Below are positions 16,213 to 24,434 of a stretch of DNA of 46,316 bases, piece after piece. Source of the stretch: Streptomyces sp. Isolate_45 (lineage in GTDB: Bacteria > Actinomycetota > Actinomycetes > Streptomycetales > Streptomycetaceae); NCBI RefSeq assembly GCF_024721315.2, contig NZ_JANFAK020000059.1:1-46316 (forward strand), given 5' to 3'. Every line of letters begins with the position of its first letter. The stretch's first letter is position 1. The translations under genes and the position numbers were made by a program. Under the pieces are notes generated by a model, which did not search any database, was not told the DNA's origin, and saw only the letters and a program-made list of their open reading frames with translations.

Positions 16213-17313
16213 TCACCAGGCGCGGTGGTAGGCCTCCGGCGTGGGGATCTCCGCGCCGAGTTCGACGGCGGCCCGGCGGGCCCAGTGCGGGTCGCGGAGC
16301 AGTTCCCGGCCGAGCAGGACGGCGTCCGCCTCACCGTTGGCCAGGATCTTCTCGGCGTGCTCCGGTTCGGTGATCAGGCCGACCGCGGCGACCGGCAGGC
16401 TCGTCTCCGCCTTGACGCGGGCGGCGAACGGGACCTGGTAGCCGGGGCCGAGCGGGATCGTCACACCGGGGGCGAGGCCGCCGGTGGACACGTCGAGCAG
16501 GTCGACGCCGCGCTCCTGGAGGAGTCCGGCCAGCCGGACGGTGTCGTCGGCGGTCCAACCGTCGCGTTCCAGCCAGTCGGTGGCGGAGATGCGGAAGAAC
16601 AGTGGGAGTTCCTCGGGCCATTCGGCGCGGACGGCCTCGACGACTTCGAGGGCGAAGCGGGTGCGGTTCTCGAAGGAGCCGCCGTAGGAGTCGGCGCGCC
16701 GGTTGCTGTGCGGGGAGAGGAACTCCCCGATGAGGTAGCCGTGGGCGCCGTGGATCTCGACGACCTGGTAGCCCGCGGCGAGGGCGCGACGGGTGGCGGC
16801 CGCGAACTCGCCGGTGATCGTACGGATCTCGTCGGGGGTGAGCTCGTGCGGCACCGGGTGGTCCTCGGCGAACGGGACCGCGCTGGGGGCGTCGGGTTGC
16901 CAGCCGTGGGCTTCCGGGCCGACCGGCCGGCCGCCCTTCCAGGGACGGTCGGTGGACGCCTTCCGCCCGGCATGTGCGATCTGGATGCCCGGGACGGTTC
17001 CCCGCGCCTTGAGGAAGGCGGTGATCCGGCGGAGCGCCTCGACCTGGGTGTCGTTCCAGATGCCCAGGTCGTAGGGGGAGATCCGGCCACCGGGGGAAAC
17101 GGCGGTGGCCTCCTGGATGATCAGGCCGGTGCCACCGGTGGCGCGGGCCGCGTAGTGCGCGAAGTGCCAGTCCGTGGCGACGCCCGCGCCCGGGCCGGTG
17201 GGCTCGGCGCTGTATTGGCACATGGCGGCCATCCATACGCGGTTCGGGACGGTCACCGAACGCAGCGCGTAGGGCTGGAACAGGGCGGTGAAAGCGGCGG
17301 GGGCAGCACTCAT
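16213..17313 (-). CDS. NADH:flavin oxidoreductase, Old Yellow Enzyme family (YqjM-like)
   Basis: The 366-residue TIM-barrel flavoenzyme shows the OYE landmarks. VPNRVWMAAMCQYSAEPTG near the N-terminus carries the Cys typical of YqjM-class enzymes, followed by the FMN-binding IIQEATAV and IQIAHAGRKA. The catalytic His pair is in VEIHGAHGYLIGEFLSP and is followed by NRRADSYGGSFENR. The C-terminal phosphate loop includes VGLITEP and DAVLLGRELLRDP. It should reduce activated C=C bonds in electrophiles such as quinones or enones. ATG 17313 has GGAGAG upstream. A 52-bp dyad lies 47-98 bp upstream of the start, pointing to tight repression. Confidence 0.92.
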   Translation of the reverse strand: MSAAPAAFTALFQPYALRSVTVPNRVWMAAMCQYSAEPTGPGAGVATDWHFAHYAARATGGTGLIIQEATAVSPGGRISPYDLGIWNDTQVEALRRITAFLKARGTVPGIQIAHAGRKASTDRPWKGGRPVGPEAHGWQPDAPSAVPFAEDHPVPHELTPDEIRTITGEFAAATRRALAAGYQVVEIHGAHGYLIGEFLSPHSNRRADSYGGSFENRTRFALEVVEAVRAEWPEELPLFFRISATDWLERDGWTADDTVRLAGLLQERGVDLLDVSTGGLAPGVTIPLGPGYQVPFAARVKAETSLPVAAVGLITEPEHAEKILANGEADAVLLGRELLRDPHWARRAAVELGAEIPTPEAYHRAW

Positions 17314-17359
17314 GGGGCTCTCCAGATGTCACCGGACGCGCACCGGGGGTCGGCGCTAA

Positions 17360-17411
17360 GTACGAGAACTACCGTACTACGAAATCTCTCGTAGTACGAG
17401 AGTTCCCGTAC
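17360..17411. promoter_or_regulatory. 52-bp nested dyad operator upstream of the Old Yellow Enzyme gene
   Basis: An inner perfect 10-bp inverted repeat (CGTACTACGA at 17373-17382, TCGTAGTACG at 17389-17398) is nested in an outer 11-bp pair (17360-17370 and 17401-17411, one mismatch). Both share the same centre at 17385.5, so 20 of 23 arm positions pair. Within it is also a perfect 17-bp palindrome, CTCTCGTAGTACGAGAG (17386-17402). Several copies of TACGAGA or its complement are present, suggesting cooperative binding by a dimeric regulator, perhaps the ArsR-type protein at 15735-16091. Confidence 0.7.
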
Positions 17412-17516
17412 AACGGGGTCGGAGTGCCGCGCGTGCCGCCCGGCCGCTGTCGGTGGGCGGGTGCAGACTGGCTGGAAAGCTGTCGTGAAGGACAAGGACG
17501 TCCGGAGGTGTCGGCC

Positions 17517-18605
17517 ATGACCGACGTGCTACTGCTCGTGGGCACCCGCAAGGGGCTCTTCATCGGACGGCGCGCGGGCGCCGGCCCCTGGGAGTTCGAC
17601 GGGCCCCATTTCAACGCCCAGGCCGTGTCCGCGGTCGCGATCGACCGCCGGGGGCCCTCGCCCCGGCTGTTGGTCGGCGGCGACAGCACCCACTGGGGCC
17701 CCTCCGTCTTCAGCTCCGACGACCTCGGGGCGAACTGGCGCGAACCGGCCTCGGCCGCCGTGAAGTTCCCGCAGGACACGGGCGCGTCCCTGGAGCGCGT
17801 CTGGCAACTGCACCCGGCCGGTCCGGAGGCCCCGGACGTGGTCTACGCGGGGACCGAACCGGCCGCCCTGTTCCGCTCCACCGACCGCGGCGAGTCGTTC
17901 GAGCTGGTGCGACCCCTGTGGGAGCACCCGAGCCGCTCCGCCTGGGAGCCGGGGGGCGGCGGCGAGGGACTGCACACCGTGGTCACCGACCCGGCCGACC
18001 CCTTGGCGGTGACCGTCGCCGTCTCCACCGCGGGGGTGTTCCGCACCCGCGACGGCGGGGCGAGCTGGTCCCCGTCCAACCACGGGGTCTCGGCGGTGTT
18101 CCTGCCCGACCCGGATCCCGAGTTCGGCCAGTGCGTCCACAAGATCGCCCAGGACGCCGGGAACACGGACCGGCTGTACCTCCAGAACCACTGGGGCGTG
18201 TACCGGAGTGACGACGCGGGCGCGGAGTGGACCGACATCGGCGGCGGGCTGCCCTCCGACTTCGGCTTCGCCGTGGCCGCCCACCCGCACCTGCCCGACA
18301 CCGCCTACGTCTTTCCGCTCAACGCCGACTCCGACCGGGTCCCGGCGGAGCACCGCTGCCGGGTCTTCCGCACCCGGGACGCGGGCGCCACGTGGGAGCC
18401 GCTCTCGAAGGGCCTGCCGGCCGGCGACCACTACGGCACGGTGCTGCGCGACGCCCTGTGCACGGACGACGCCGACCCGGCGGGCATCTACTTCGGCAAC
18501 CGCAACGGCGAGCTCTACGCCAGTCACGACGACGGCGACAGCTGGCAGTTGCTCGCCGAGCACCTGCCGGACGTGCTGTGCGTGCGGGCCTCCGTGCTCG
18601 GTTGA
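17517..18605 (+). CDS. BNR/Asp-box repeat protein (sialidase-like beta-propeller)
   Basis: The 362-residue protein has repeated Asp-box motifs of the S-x-D-x-G-x-x-W type: SSDDLGANW, RSTDRGESF, RTRDGGASW, RSDDAGAEW, RTRDAGATW and SHDDGDSW. They are spaced as in a six- or seven-bladed propeller. Such proteins are often annotated as exo-alpha-sialidases or glycosyl hydrolases. Without a signal peptide or visible sialidase catalytic residues, I would call it a cytoplasmic propeller of unknown function. ATG 17517 has CGGAGG about 8 nt upstream. Its promoter region contains the dyad operator of the divergent flavin oxidoreductase, so shared control is possible. Confidence 0.82.
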   Translation: MTDVLLLVGTRKGLFIGRRAGAGPWEFDGPHFNAQAVSAVAIDRRGPSPRLLVGGDSTHWGPSVFSSDDLGANWREPASAAVKFPQDTGASLERVWQLHPAGPEAPDVVYAGTEPAALFRSTDRGESFELVRPLWEHPSRSAWEPGGGGEGLHTVVTDPADPLAVTVAVSTAGVFRTRDGGASWSPSNHGVSAVFLPDPDPEFGQCVHKIAQDAGNTDRLYLQNHWGVYRSDDAGAEWTDIGGGLPSDFGFAVAAHPHLPDTAYVFPLNADSDRVPAEHRCRVFRTRDAGATWEPLSKGLPAGDHYGTVLRDALCTDDADPAGIYFGNRNGELYASHDDGDSWQLLAEHLPDVLCVRASVLG

Positions 18606-18640
18606 GGCGTTGCCGCGTTGAGCCACTAGAGTGATCAACC

Positions 18641-19327
18641 GTGGCAGCGAGACCTTTGAACGAGATCGTCGAACCGGGCTGGGCCCGGGCTCTGGAGCCG
18701 GTGGCGGCGCAGGTCGCCGCGATGGGCGACTTCCTGCGCGCCGAGATCGCGGCGGGCAGAACCTACCTCCCGTCCGGCGCGAACGTGCTGCGCGCGTTCC
18801 AGCAGCCCTTCGACGAGGTCAGGGTGCTCATCGTCGGGCAGGACCCGTACCCCACCCCGGGGCACGCGATGGGCCTGTCCTTCTCGGTGGCGCCCGACGT
18901 CCAGCCGGTGCCGCCCAGCCTGGACAACATCTTCCGGGAGCTGCACACGGACCTCGGCATGCCCCGCCCGGCCAACGGCGACCTGACGCCGTGGACGCGG
19001 CAGGGCGTGCTCCTGCTGAACCGCGCCCTCACCACGGCCCCGCGCAAGACGGGCGGGCATCGCGGCAAGGGCTGGGAGGCGGTCACCGAGCAGGCGATCC
19101 GGGCCCTCGCGGCGCGCGGCAAGCCCCTGGTGTCGGTGCTGTGGGGGCGCGACGCCCGCAACCTGCGGCCGCTGCTGGGCGAGCTGCCGGCGGTGGAGTC
19201 CGTCCACCCCTCCCCCATGTCCGCGGCCAACGGGTTCTTCGGCTCGCGGCCCTTCAGCCGCACCAATGACCTGTTGGTCCGTCAGGGAGCACAGCCCGTC
19301 GACTGGCGCTTGCCCACAGTCAGTTGA
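18641..19327 (+). CDS. ung: Uracil-DNA glycosylase, family 1
   Basis: The 228-residue enzyme removes uracil from DNA. The water-activating motif VGQDPYPTPGHAMGLSFSV (residues ~66-84, catalytic Asp) is intact. So are the uracil-binding LLLNRALTTAPRKTGGH (Asn about residue 127) and the DNA-intercalating loop HPSPMSAANGFFGSRPF near the end. Length and motif order fit family 1 enzymes. The GTG start has little ribosome-site signal. It follows the BNR-repeat gene by 35 bp, but no functional link is evident. Confidence 0.95.
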   Translation: MAARPLNEIVEPGWARALEPVAAQVAAMGDFLRAEIAAGRTYLPSGANVLRAFQQPFDEVRVLIVGQDPYPTPGHAMGLSFSVAPDVQPVPPSLDNIFRELHTDLGMPRPANGDLTPWTRQGVLLLNRALTTAPRKTGGHRGKGWEAVTEQAIRALAARGKPLVSVLWGRDARNLRPLLGELPAVESVHPSPMSAANGFFGSRPFSRTNDLLVRQGAQPVDWRLPTVS

Positions 19328-19424
19328 ACCTTATATGACATTCAACGGATAAATACGGACAGATGCCGCCCGCCCGGGCCCTGCCCGAACACCCCGTTCC
19401 GATAAACCAGTAGCATGCGGCGCC

Positions 19425-20354
19425 ATGAGCTCCCCCACTGGGCCCGCAAATGGCCTGCCCGTACGAATGCCGCGACCCCGCCAGACCGGACGGCACCGCC
19501 GGCCCGAGCCCGCGGTGGCGCCCGAGGGCGCACCCGCGCTGGTGCTCGCCGTGCCCGGTGCCCCCTCGGCCGCCTCGCGGGGCCTCGCGGAAGAGATCAT
19601 CAGCATCGGCCGCTCCGAGCTGCCCGGCCTGGACGCCCGGATCGGTTACCTGGAGGGCACCGACGGCGAGGACGCCGCGGGCGCCGAGTTCCCCTCGCTG
19701 TCCGGCGTACTGACCGCCGTCGCGCACGAGCGTGCCGCGCGCGCGGAGTTCGCCCGCGCCGCCGGTCACGAGGTGCCCGCGCCCACCGGCCCGGACGCCG
19801 TGGTCGTGCCCCTGCTGGCCGGTCCCGACGGCGGTCTGCTGCGCCGGGTGCGCCAGGCCCTGATGGACTCGCCGGCCGCCGCCGAGCTGGCCGACGTGCT
19901 CGGCCCGCACCCGCTGCTCGCCGAGGGTCTGCACGTGCGCCTCTCCGAGGCCGGCCTCGCCCGCGCCGACCGGGCGCGCCTGTTCACCGTGGCCACGGCC
20001 GCCGACGGCATCATCCTGGCCACCACCGGCGGCGAGGAGGCCGTCCAGGCCGCCGGGATCACCGGGATGCTGCTGGCCGCCCGCCTCGCGGTGCCGGTCA
20101 TGGCCGCCGCCCTGGACCAGGAGGGTTCGGTGGCGACCGTGGCCGCCGAGCTGCGCGGTTCCGGTTCGGCGCAGCTCGCGCTGGCCCCCTACCTGATCGG
20201 CCCCGAGGCGGCCGAGGGCCTGCTCGACTCGGCCTGCAAGGAGGCGGACTGCGCCGCCGCCGAGGTGCTCGGCGCCTACCCCGCGCTCGGCAAGCTCGCC
20301 GTCACCCAGTACAGCGCCGCGCTCGGGATCACCCTGGGCGCCGTCTCGCAGTAA
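19425..20354 (+). CDS. CbiX/sirohydrochlorin-chelatase-like protein lacking expected histidines
   Basis: The 309-residue protein resembles the CbiX-like proteins of streptomycetes. ALVLAVPGAPSAASRGLAEE corresponds to the chelatase start, normally an LVAHGSR-type motif, and ADVLGPHPLLAEGLHVRLSEAGLARADR to the second half of the domain. The first His position reads PG, and VVPLLAGPDGGLLRRV lacks the second expected His, so metal insertion is doubtful. A basic N-terminal tail (RMPRPRQTGRHRRPEP) precedes the domain. Start is ATG 19425, with an in-frame ATG 14 codons later as an alternative. It ends at a strong bidirectional terminator. The homologues I remember are conserved in Streptomyces, so it probably has a real, different role. 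Confidence 0.7.
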   Translation: MSSPTGPANGLPVRMPRPRQTGRHRRPEPAVAPEGAPALVLAVPGAPSAASRGLAEEIISIGRSELPGLDARIGYLEGTDGEDAAGAEFPSLSGVLTAVAHERAARAEFARAAGHEVPAPTGPDAVVVPLLAGPDGGLLRRVRQALMDSPAAAELADVLGPHPLLAEGLHVRLSEAGLARADRARLFTVATAADGIILATTGGEEAVQAAGITGMLLAARLAVPVMAAALDQEGSVATVAAELRGSGSAQLALAPYLIGPEAAEGLLDSACKEADCAAAEVLGAYPALGKLAVTQYSAALGITLGAVSQ

Positions 20355-20364
20355 GGCCCGAAAC

Positions 20365-20408
20365 CGCGAAGGGCCCGCCCCCGGGATGCCGGGGGCGGGC
20401 CCTTCGCG
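20365..20408. terminator. Bidirectional terminator, 20-bp perfect stem
   Basis: Arms 20365-20384 and 20389-20408 are perfectly complementary over 20 bp around a GATG loop, between the convergent CbiX-like and lactonase genes. It lacks a long T-tract, as is common in Streptomyces terminators. Confidence 0.85.
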
Positions 20409-20434
20409 TGCCCGGGTACGTCGGGCACGCGGTG

Positions 20435-21502
20435 TCAGCCGAAGGCCACGCAGGTGGCGGCCGGGACCGCGACCGAGCCGGCCCGGCGGAGCTGCCCGTC
20501 CAGCGGGTCGACGTCGAACCAGGTGACGTCCCCGGACCGCTCGTTGGCCGCGTACAGGTGACGCCCCGAGGGGTCCGCGGCGAGATCGCGCGGCCAGCTG
20601 CCGCCGCACCCGACGGTGCCCGTGAGCTGCGGCTTCTCCGCGCCGCCGGCCAGCGAGAACGTGACTATGACATCGGCGCCCCGCACCGCCGCCCACAAGA
20701 AGCGCCCGTCCGGCGAGGCGACGACCGCCGACGGATAGGCCCGCACGGCCCCTGAGGTACCCCCGGAAGCGACCGGAACCTCGGAGACCGGTTCCAGTCG
20801 CCCGGACGCCGCGTTCCAGCGGCAGACGGTCAGCTGCGGCTCCAGTTCGTGCAGGACGTGGACCACGGGTTCGGTCGGGTGGAAGACGAGGTGCCGCGGC
20901 CCGCTTCCGGCGCGCAGACGCGTCTCGGAGTGCACGCGCAGCGCCCCGCCGGCCGCGTCGAGCGCGCAGACCCGCACCGAATCGGTGCCGAGGTCCACGC
21001 CGAGCACCCAGCGGCCGGACGGGTCGGGCAGCACCTGGTGCGCGTGGGGCGCCTCCTGCCGATCCCCGTCGGGTCCCGCACCCCGGTGCGTGAGCACCGA
21101 GGCCGGTCCGGCGAGGCTGCCGTCGGCGGCCACGGGAAGGCTACTGACGCTGCCGGAGGTGTAGTTGGCGGTGAGCAGGCGACCTCCGGCCAGGCCGAGG
21201 TGGGTGGGGCCGGAGCCGCCCACGCCGACCGCGGGCCCTGCCGGGACGAGCCCTTCGGCGGTGGGCCGGAAGGCGCCCGCCGCGCCCTGCTCGGCCTCGC
21301 TCACCGCGTAGACGATGCCGGTTGACCGGGAGACCGTCAGGTACGAGGGGTCCGGGAGGGACCGGGTGACCGAGAGCGGGGTCAGCGCTCCGGTCGACGG
21401 ATCCACGGCCGCGACGGTGATGCCGCGGCCGCCCCCCGAGGTGAACGAGCCGATGTAGGCCCGGTGCCCGCCGCCGTGGTCCGTACTGTCCGCGCCGTTC
21501 AC
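20435..21502 (-). CDS. Lactonase family protein (6-phosphogluconolactonase-like propeller)
   Basis: The 355-residue protein belongs to the seven-bladed lactonase family (YbhE-type). It begins RAYIGSFTSGGGRGI and has the family motifs SYLTVSRSTGIVYAVSE, GGRLLTANYTSGSVS, HAHQVLPDPSGRWVLGVDLGTD, GPRHLVFHPTEPVVHVLHEL and WPRDLAADPSGRHLYAANERSGDV. It may hydrolyse 6-phosphogluconolactone or another lactone. The His and Arg in PHAHQ and GPRHL are the positions usually considered functional. GTG 21502 has GGAGAGG upstream. It begins 54 bp after the nitric oxide synthase stop, on the same strand, so the two may be co-transcribed. Confidence 0.87.
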   Translation of the reverse strand: MNGADSTDHGGGHRAYIGSFTSGGGRGITVAAVDPSTGALTPLSVTRSLPDPSYLTVSRSTGIVYAVSEAEQGAAGAFRPTAEGLVPAGPAVGVGGSGPTHLGLAGGRLLTANYTSGSVSSLPVAADGSLAGPASVLTHRGAGPDGDRQEAPHAHQVLPDPSGRWVLGVDLGTDSVRVCALDAAGGALRVHSETRLRAGSGPRHLVFHPTEPVVHVLHELEPQLTVCRWNAASGRLEPVSEVPVASGGTSGAVRAYPSAVVASPDGRFLWAAVRGADVIVTFSLAGGAEKPQLTGTVGCGGSWPRDLAADPSGRHLYAANERSGDVTWFDVDPLDGQLRRAGSVAVPAATCVAFG

Positions 21503-21556
21503 TGGTGCCCCTCTCCGCCGCTCCGGATCCGTTCGGAGCCGACGGTAACAGAAGGT

Positions 21557-22696
21557 CTAGACCAAGTCCCGCCCCTTGGCCCGGTCGTGCGCACCGGAAT
21601 GGTGCACGTAGGCCGTGGTGCTGGGCCGGTCCTCGAACGTGCGGTGGAACACCGGGGTGGCGGAGCCGGAGATCGGCGGGACGATCCAGGACCAGTCGGC
21701 CCCCACGTCCCGCCCCTTGCGTTCCTCCCGTTCCAGGTGGGAGAGGAACCGTCGCGACTCCGAGTGGTGGTCGGCGATGGTGACCCCGGCCCGGTCGAAG
21801 GAGTCCAGTACCGCGCGGTTGAGTTCCACCAGGGCCCGGTCCTTCCACAGCGAGCGGTCGGTGGAGGTGTCCAGGCCGAGCCGGCGGGCAACGGCCGGGA
21901 GCAGGTTGTACCGGTCGGTGTCGGCGAGGTTGCGGGCGCCGATCTCGGTACCCATGTACCAGCCGTTGAAGGGGGCGGCCGGGTAGTGGATGCCGCCGAT
22001 CTCCAGGCACATGTTGGAGATGGCCGGTACGGCGTGCCAGCGCAGTCCCCAGTCGGACCAGTCGTCGCGCTCGTCGGGGTGGCGGATCGGCACCTCCAGC
22101 ACGGCGTCCGCGGGGGTGTCGAACCAGCGGGGCTTGTCGTCGACGCCCTGCACCACCAGCGGCAGCAGGTCGAAGGGGGTGCCCGGGCCGCCGGCCCAGC
22201 CGAGCTCCAACAGGGCTTCGGTGAGGGGGCCGTTGCGGGCGTCGCCGACGGTGACGGACGGGTGGTCCCCGTACCCGGCGTACCGCACCAGTTGCTCGCT
22301 CCAGATCAGCGGGCCCGGCCGGTCGGGGGCGTCCGGGGCGAAGACGGTGATGGTGGGCCGGACCCGGCCCCGGTTGGTCGCCTCCCGCAGGTGCTCGAAG
22401 CACTCGTCGGCGATCTCCTTGGAGTCGGTCAGCCCCCGCCGGTCGCGCACCCGCAGCGAGTTCCAGTAGAGCCTGCCTATGCAGCGGTTGCTGTTGCGCC
22501 AGGCCACGCGGGCACCGTGGACCAGCTCTTGCGCGGTGTGCCGGTAGGTGCCGGTCTCCGCCAGCTCGGCCCGTACCGCGGCGAGCCGGACGCGCGGATC
22601 ACCGGTCTGCGGATTCTCCCGGTGGAAGAGCCGGATGAACTCCTCGGCTTCCTCCCAGACCTGGGCGGTGCTCGACTGCCGCTGCAGTATTTCCAT
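21557..22696 (-). CDS. nos: Bacterial nitric oxide synthase, oxygenase domain
   Basis: The 379-residue haem protein makes nitric oxide from L-arginine using external reductase partners; it has no reductase domain. The haem-thiolate Cys lies in WRNSNRCIGRLYW. The arginine-binding WYMGTEIGARNLAD (Trp and Glu) follows CLEIGGIHYPAAPFNG, and the C-terminal pterin-site region ADWSWIVPPISGSATPVFH is present. Length is typical of bacterial enzymes. I chose ATG 22696 (MEILQRQSST), which matches the usual N-terminus; GTG 22729 or TTG 22759 would add 11 or 21 residues. No thaxtomin genes are nearby, so a role in stress defence or signalling is more likely than nitration. Confidence 0.95.
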   Translation of the reverse strand: MEILQRQSSTAQVWEEAEEFIRLFHRENPQTGDPRVRLAAVRAELAETGTYRHTAQELVHGARVAWRNSNRCIGRLYWNSLRVRDRRGLTDSKEIADECFEHLREATNRGRVRPTITVFAPDAPDRPGPLIWSEQLVRYAGYGDHPSVTVGDARNGPLTEALLELGWAGGPGTPFDLLPLVVQGVDDKPRWFDTPADAVLEVPIRHPDERDDWSDWGLRWHAVPAISNMCLEIGGIHYPAAPFNGWYMGTEIGARNLADTDRYNLLPAVARRLGLDTSTDRSLWKDRALVELNRAVLDSFDRAGVTIADHHSESRRFLSHLEREERKGRDVGADWSWIVPPISGSATPVFHRTFEDRPSTTAYVHHSGAHDRAKGRDLV

Positions 22697-22921
22697 TCCG
22701 GCGGTAACCCCCTGTACGACCAGATCCACTGTGTACGTGCCGGATGAACGCGCAATCAACCCTCACCGTTTGTACACGCGGCAGGTCAACGAAGTGGCCC
22801 GGGAACACCCGGAACACCCCTCCGAGTGATCTTCGAGCGTGTGCCTGCGGAGGCGGACCGTACGGGCGTATCATCCGCCCGAGCCCGGGAGTCGCGGGCT
22901 CCGGGCCCGCCCGCGTGCGCC

Positions 22922-23737
22922 TCAGGCCGGAACGTCATCGGTGGGAGCTTCGGAGGCCTTCCGGTGCAGGGCCCGTGTGAGGGCGCCGCCGACGACGATC
23001 AGGGCGACGCCCAACCACCAGAGGTCGCCGTCGAAGATCAGGACGGCGATGCCGGCCGGTACGAGCACCCCGGCGACCGGCAACAACAGGGCGGCCGGGG
23101 ACAGCGGGCCGCGCTCGCGGCCCCGCGCGCGGGCGCGCACCACCTTCGGGTACCAGACCGTGAACCGGACCGCCGCGACGATGGCGGCGATCTGGATGAT
23201 CCAGCCCGTCCAGAGGTTGTTCGGGTTGCGCAGCACCAGATCGCCGTAGGCGCCGGCGAGCGCGGACACCAGGAAGGCCAGCCCCCACACGCCGGTGATC
23301 ACGTAGTTGGCGCGCAGGAACTCCGGGGCGTTCCAGTGCGCCCGGTCGACCTGTTCGCGGGCGTACTGGAGGGTGAAGGGGTTCCGCAGCGCCATCGAGC
23401 CGAAGGCGACGACGACGAGCGCGATGTTGGACACCTCACCGGCGTACGTCTCCAGCCAGCGGCGGGTGCCGTCGTCCGCCATCAGGCCGACAACCGAGAG
23501 GACCGCGAAGAAGATCACGTCGGCGAGTTCGAGGAGTTTCCAGGAGCTGCCCCGGCGGACGATCCGGCCACCGATCACCAGCACGAGGGCGACGCCGAGG
23601 GCGAGCGCGACCGCGATCTCGAACCGGCCGGGGCCCACCAGGAGCGCGAAGACGATCCAGGGGGACATCCCGACCACCGGGTTGTCCAGGAATCCACCGG
23701 CCGCGGCCCGGGCCGGTTCGCTCGCTCCCGTGTCCAC
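22922..23737 (-). CDS. Multi-pass membrane protein of unknown function
   Basis: The 271-residue protein has about seven hydrophobic helices, beginning MSPWIVFALLVG and FEIAVALALGVALVLVIGG. A conserved-looking segment, NPFTLQYAREQVDRAHWNAPEFLRANYVITGVWGLAFLV, spans the middle. I recall similar proteins across Streptomyces annotated only as hypothetical or membrane proteins. GTG at 23737 is preceded by GGAGG about 8 nt upstream. It lies downstream of a strongly GC-rich gap and is divergent from a lipoprotein gene. Confidence 0.7.
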   Translation of the reverse strand: MDTGASEPARAAAGGFLDNPVVGMSPWIVFALLVGPGRFEIAVALALGVALVLVIGGRIVRRGSSWKLLELADVIFFAVLSVVGLMADDGTRRWLETYAGEVSNIALVVVAFGSMALRNPFTLQYAREQVDRAHWNAPEFLRANYVITGVWGLAFLVSALAGAYGDLVLRNPNNLWTGWIIQIAAIVAAVRFTVWYPKVVRARARGRERGPLSPAALLLPVAGVLVPAGIAVLIFDGDLWWLGVALIVVGGALTRALHRKASEAPTDDVPA

Positions 23738-23842
23738 CGGCCGTCCTCCGTCCGCGTCCGAGCGCCCCCTACCAGCCTGGCCCCGGCCCCGCGGGTGCGC
23801 GAGACGGCCGCGTCCCGCCCGAGCCCCCGGGGACGATCGGTC

Positions 23843-23878
23843 GTGATCCGGGCCGTGATCCTGGTAGTGATCTTGTCG
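23843..23878. repeat. Three 12-bp direct repeats (iteron-like) upstream of a lipoprotein gene
   Basis: GTGATC recurs at 23843, 23855 and 23867 with an exact 12-bp period, and the first two units are nearly identical (GTGATCCGGGCC and GTGATCCTGGTA). They lie 38-73 bp upstream of the lipoprotein ATG and within the divergent gap. They may be regulator-binding iterons. Confidence 0.5.
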
Positions 23879-23915
23879 TGCGAGACTTCTGCGGTACTCG
23901 GGGAGGAAGTGGCAC

Positions 23916-24422
23916 ATGCGGGTGGGACTGACAGCGGTCGCCGTGGCCTTGGCGTTGGTGTCGATGACGGCGGTGAGCGGCTGTGTGAACCCGCTCGCGG
24001 ACCTCGGCCCCCTGGAGGAGAGGTACTCGGGCCCTCCGATGACCGCGGACGCGGCGGTCGCCGACCTGACGTCCGCCCTGGCCGAGGCCGGGATCCAGGT
24101 GCGGCGGATGCCCCAGGAATACCTCGTGATCGAGTGCCACGAGTACCTTTCCGCCGAGCACGCGACGGACACCGCCGACGCCGCCGCGCAGGACGCGTTC
24201 GAGAAGGCGAAGGCGCGGGGCTGGCGCACCGTTCCGCCCGCACTGCCCGGCGGGCGCAGCCTCCGCAAGGCCAACTGGACCGCGCACGCCGCGTCGATCG
24301 CCCCGGTCGCCGGCGAGCCGACGACATCGGTCTCCGTCGGTCTCCAGTGCGACGGGGGCACCTCGAAGAAGCTGCCGGGCACGGAGTCGACCGGCCCGGC
24401 GTCCCCCTCGGCCGGCCCCTGA
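23916..24422 (+). CDS. Small lipoprotein of unknown function
   Basis: The 168-residue protein has a lipoprotein signal (VGLTAVAVALALVSMTAVSGC, lipobox VSGC, Cys about residue 23). The mature domain has two Cys (IECHEYL and LQCDGG) that could pair, and ends in a Pro/Ser/Gly tail. I do not recognise the family. ATG 23916 has GGGGAGGAAG upstream. Three 12-bp direct repeats sit upstream, as described separately. It converges with the FUSC-family gene, 12 bp apart. Confidence 0.7.
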   Translation: MRVGLTAVAVALALVSMTAVSGCVNPLADLGPLEERYSGPPMTADAAVADLTSALAEAGIQVRRMPQEYLVIECHEYLSAEHATDTADAAAQDAFEKAKARGWRTVPPALPGGRSLRKANWTAHAASIAPVAGEPTTSVSVGLQCDGGTSKKLPGTESTGPASPSAGP

Positions 24423-24434
24423 GGCCGGCGACCG

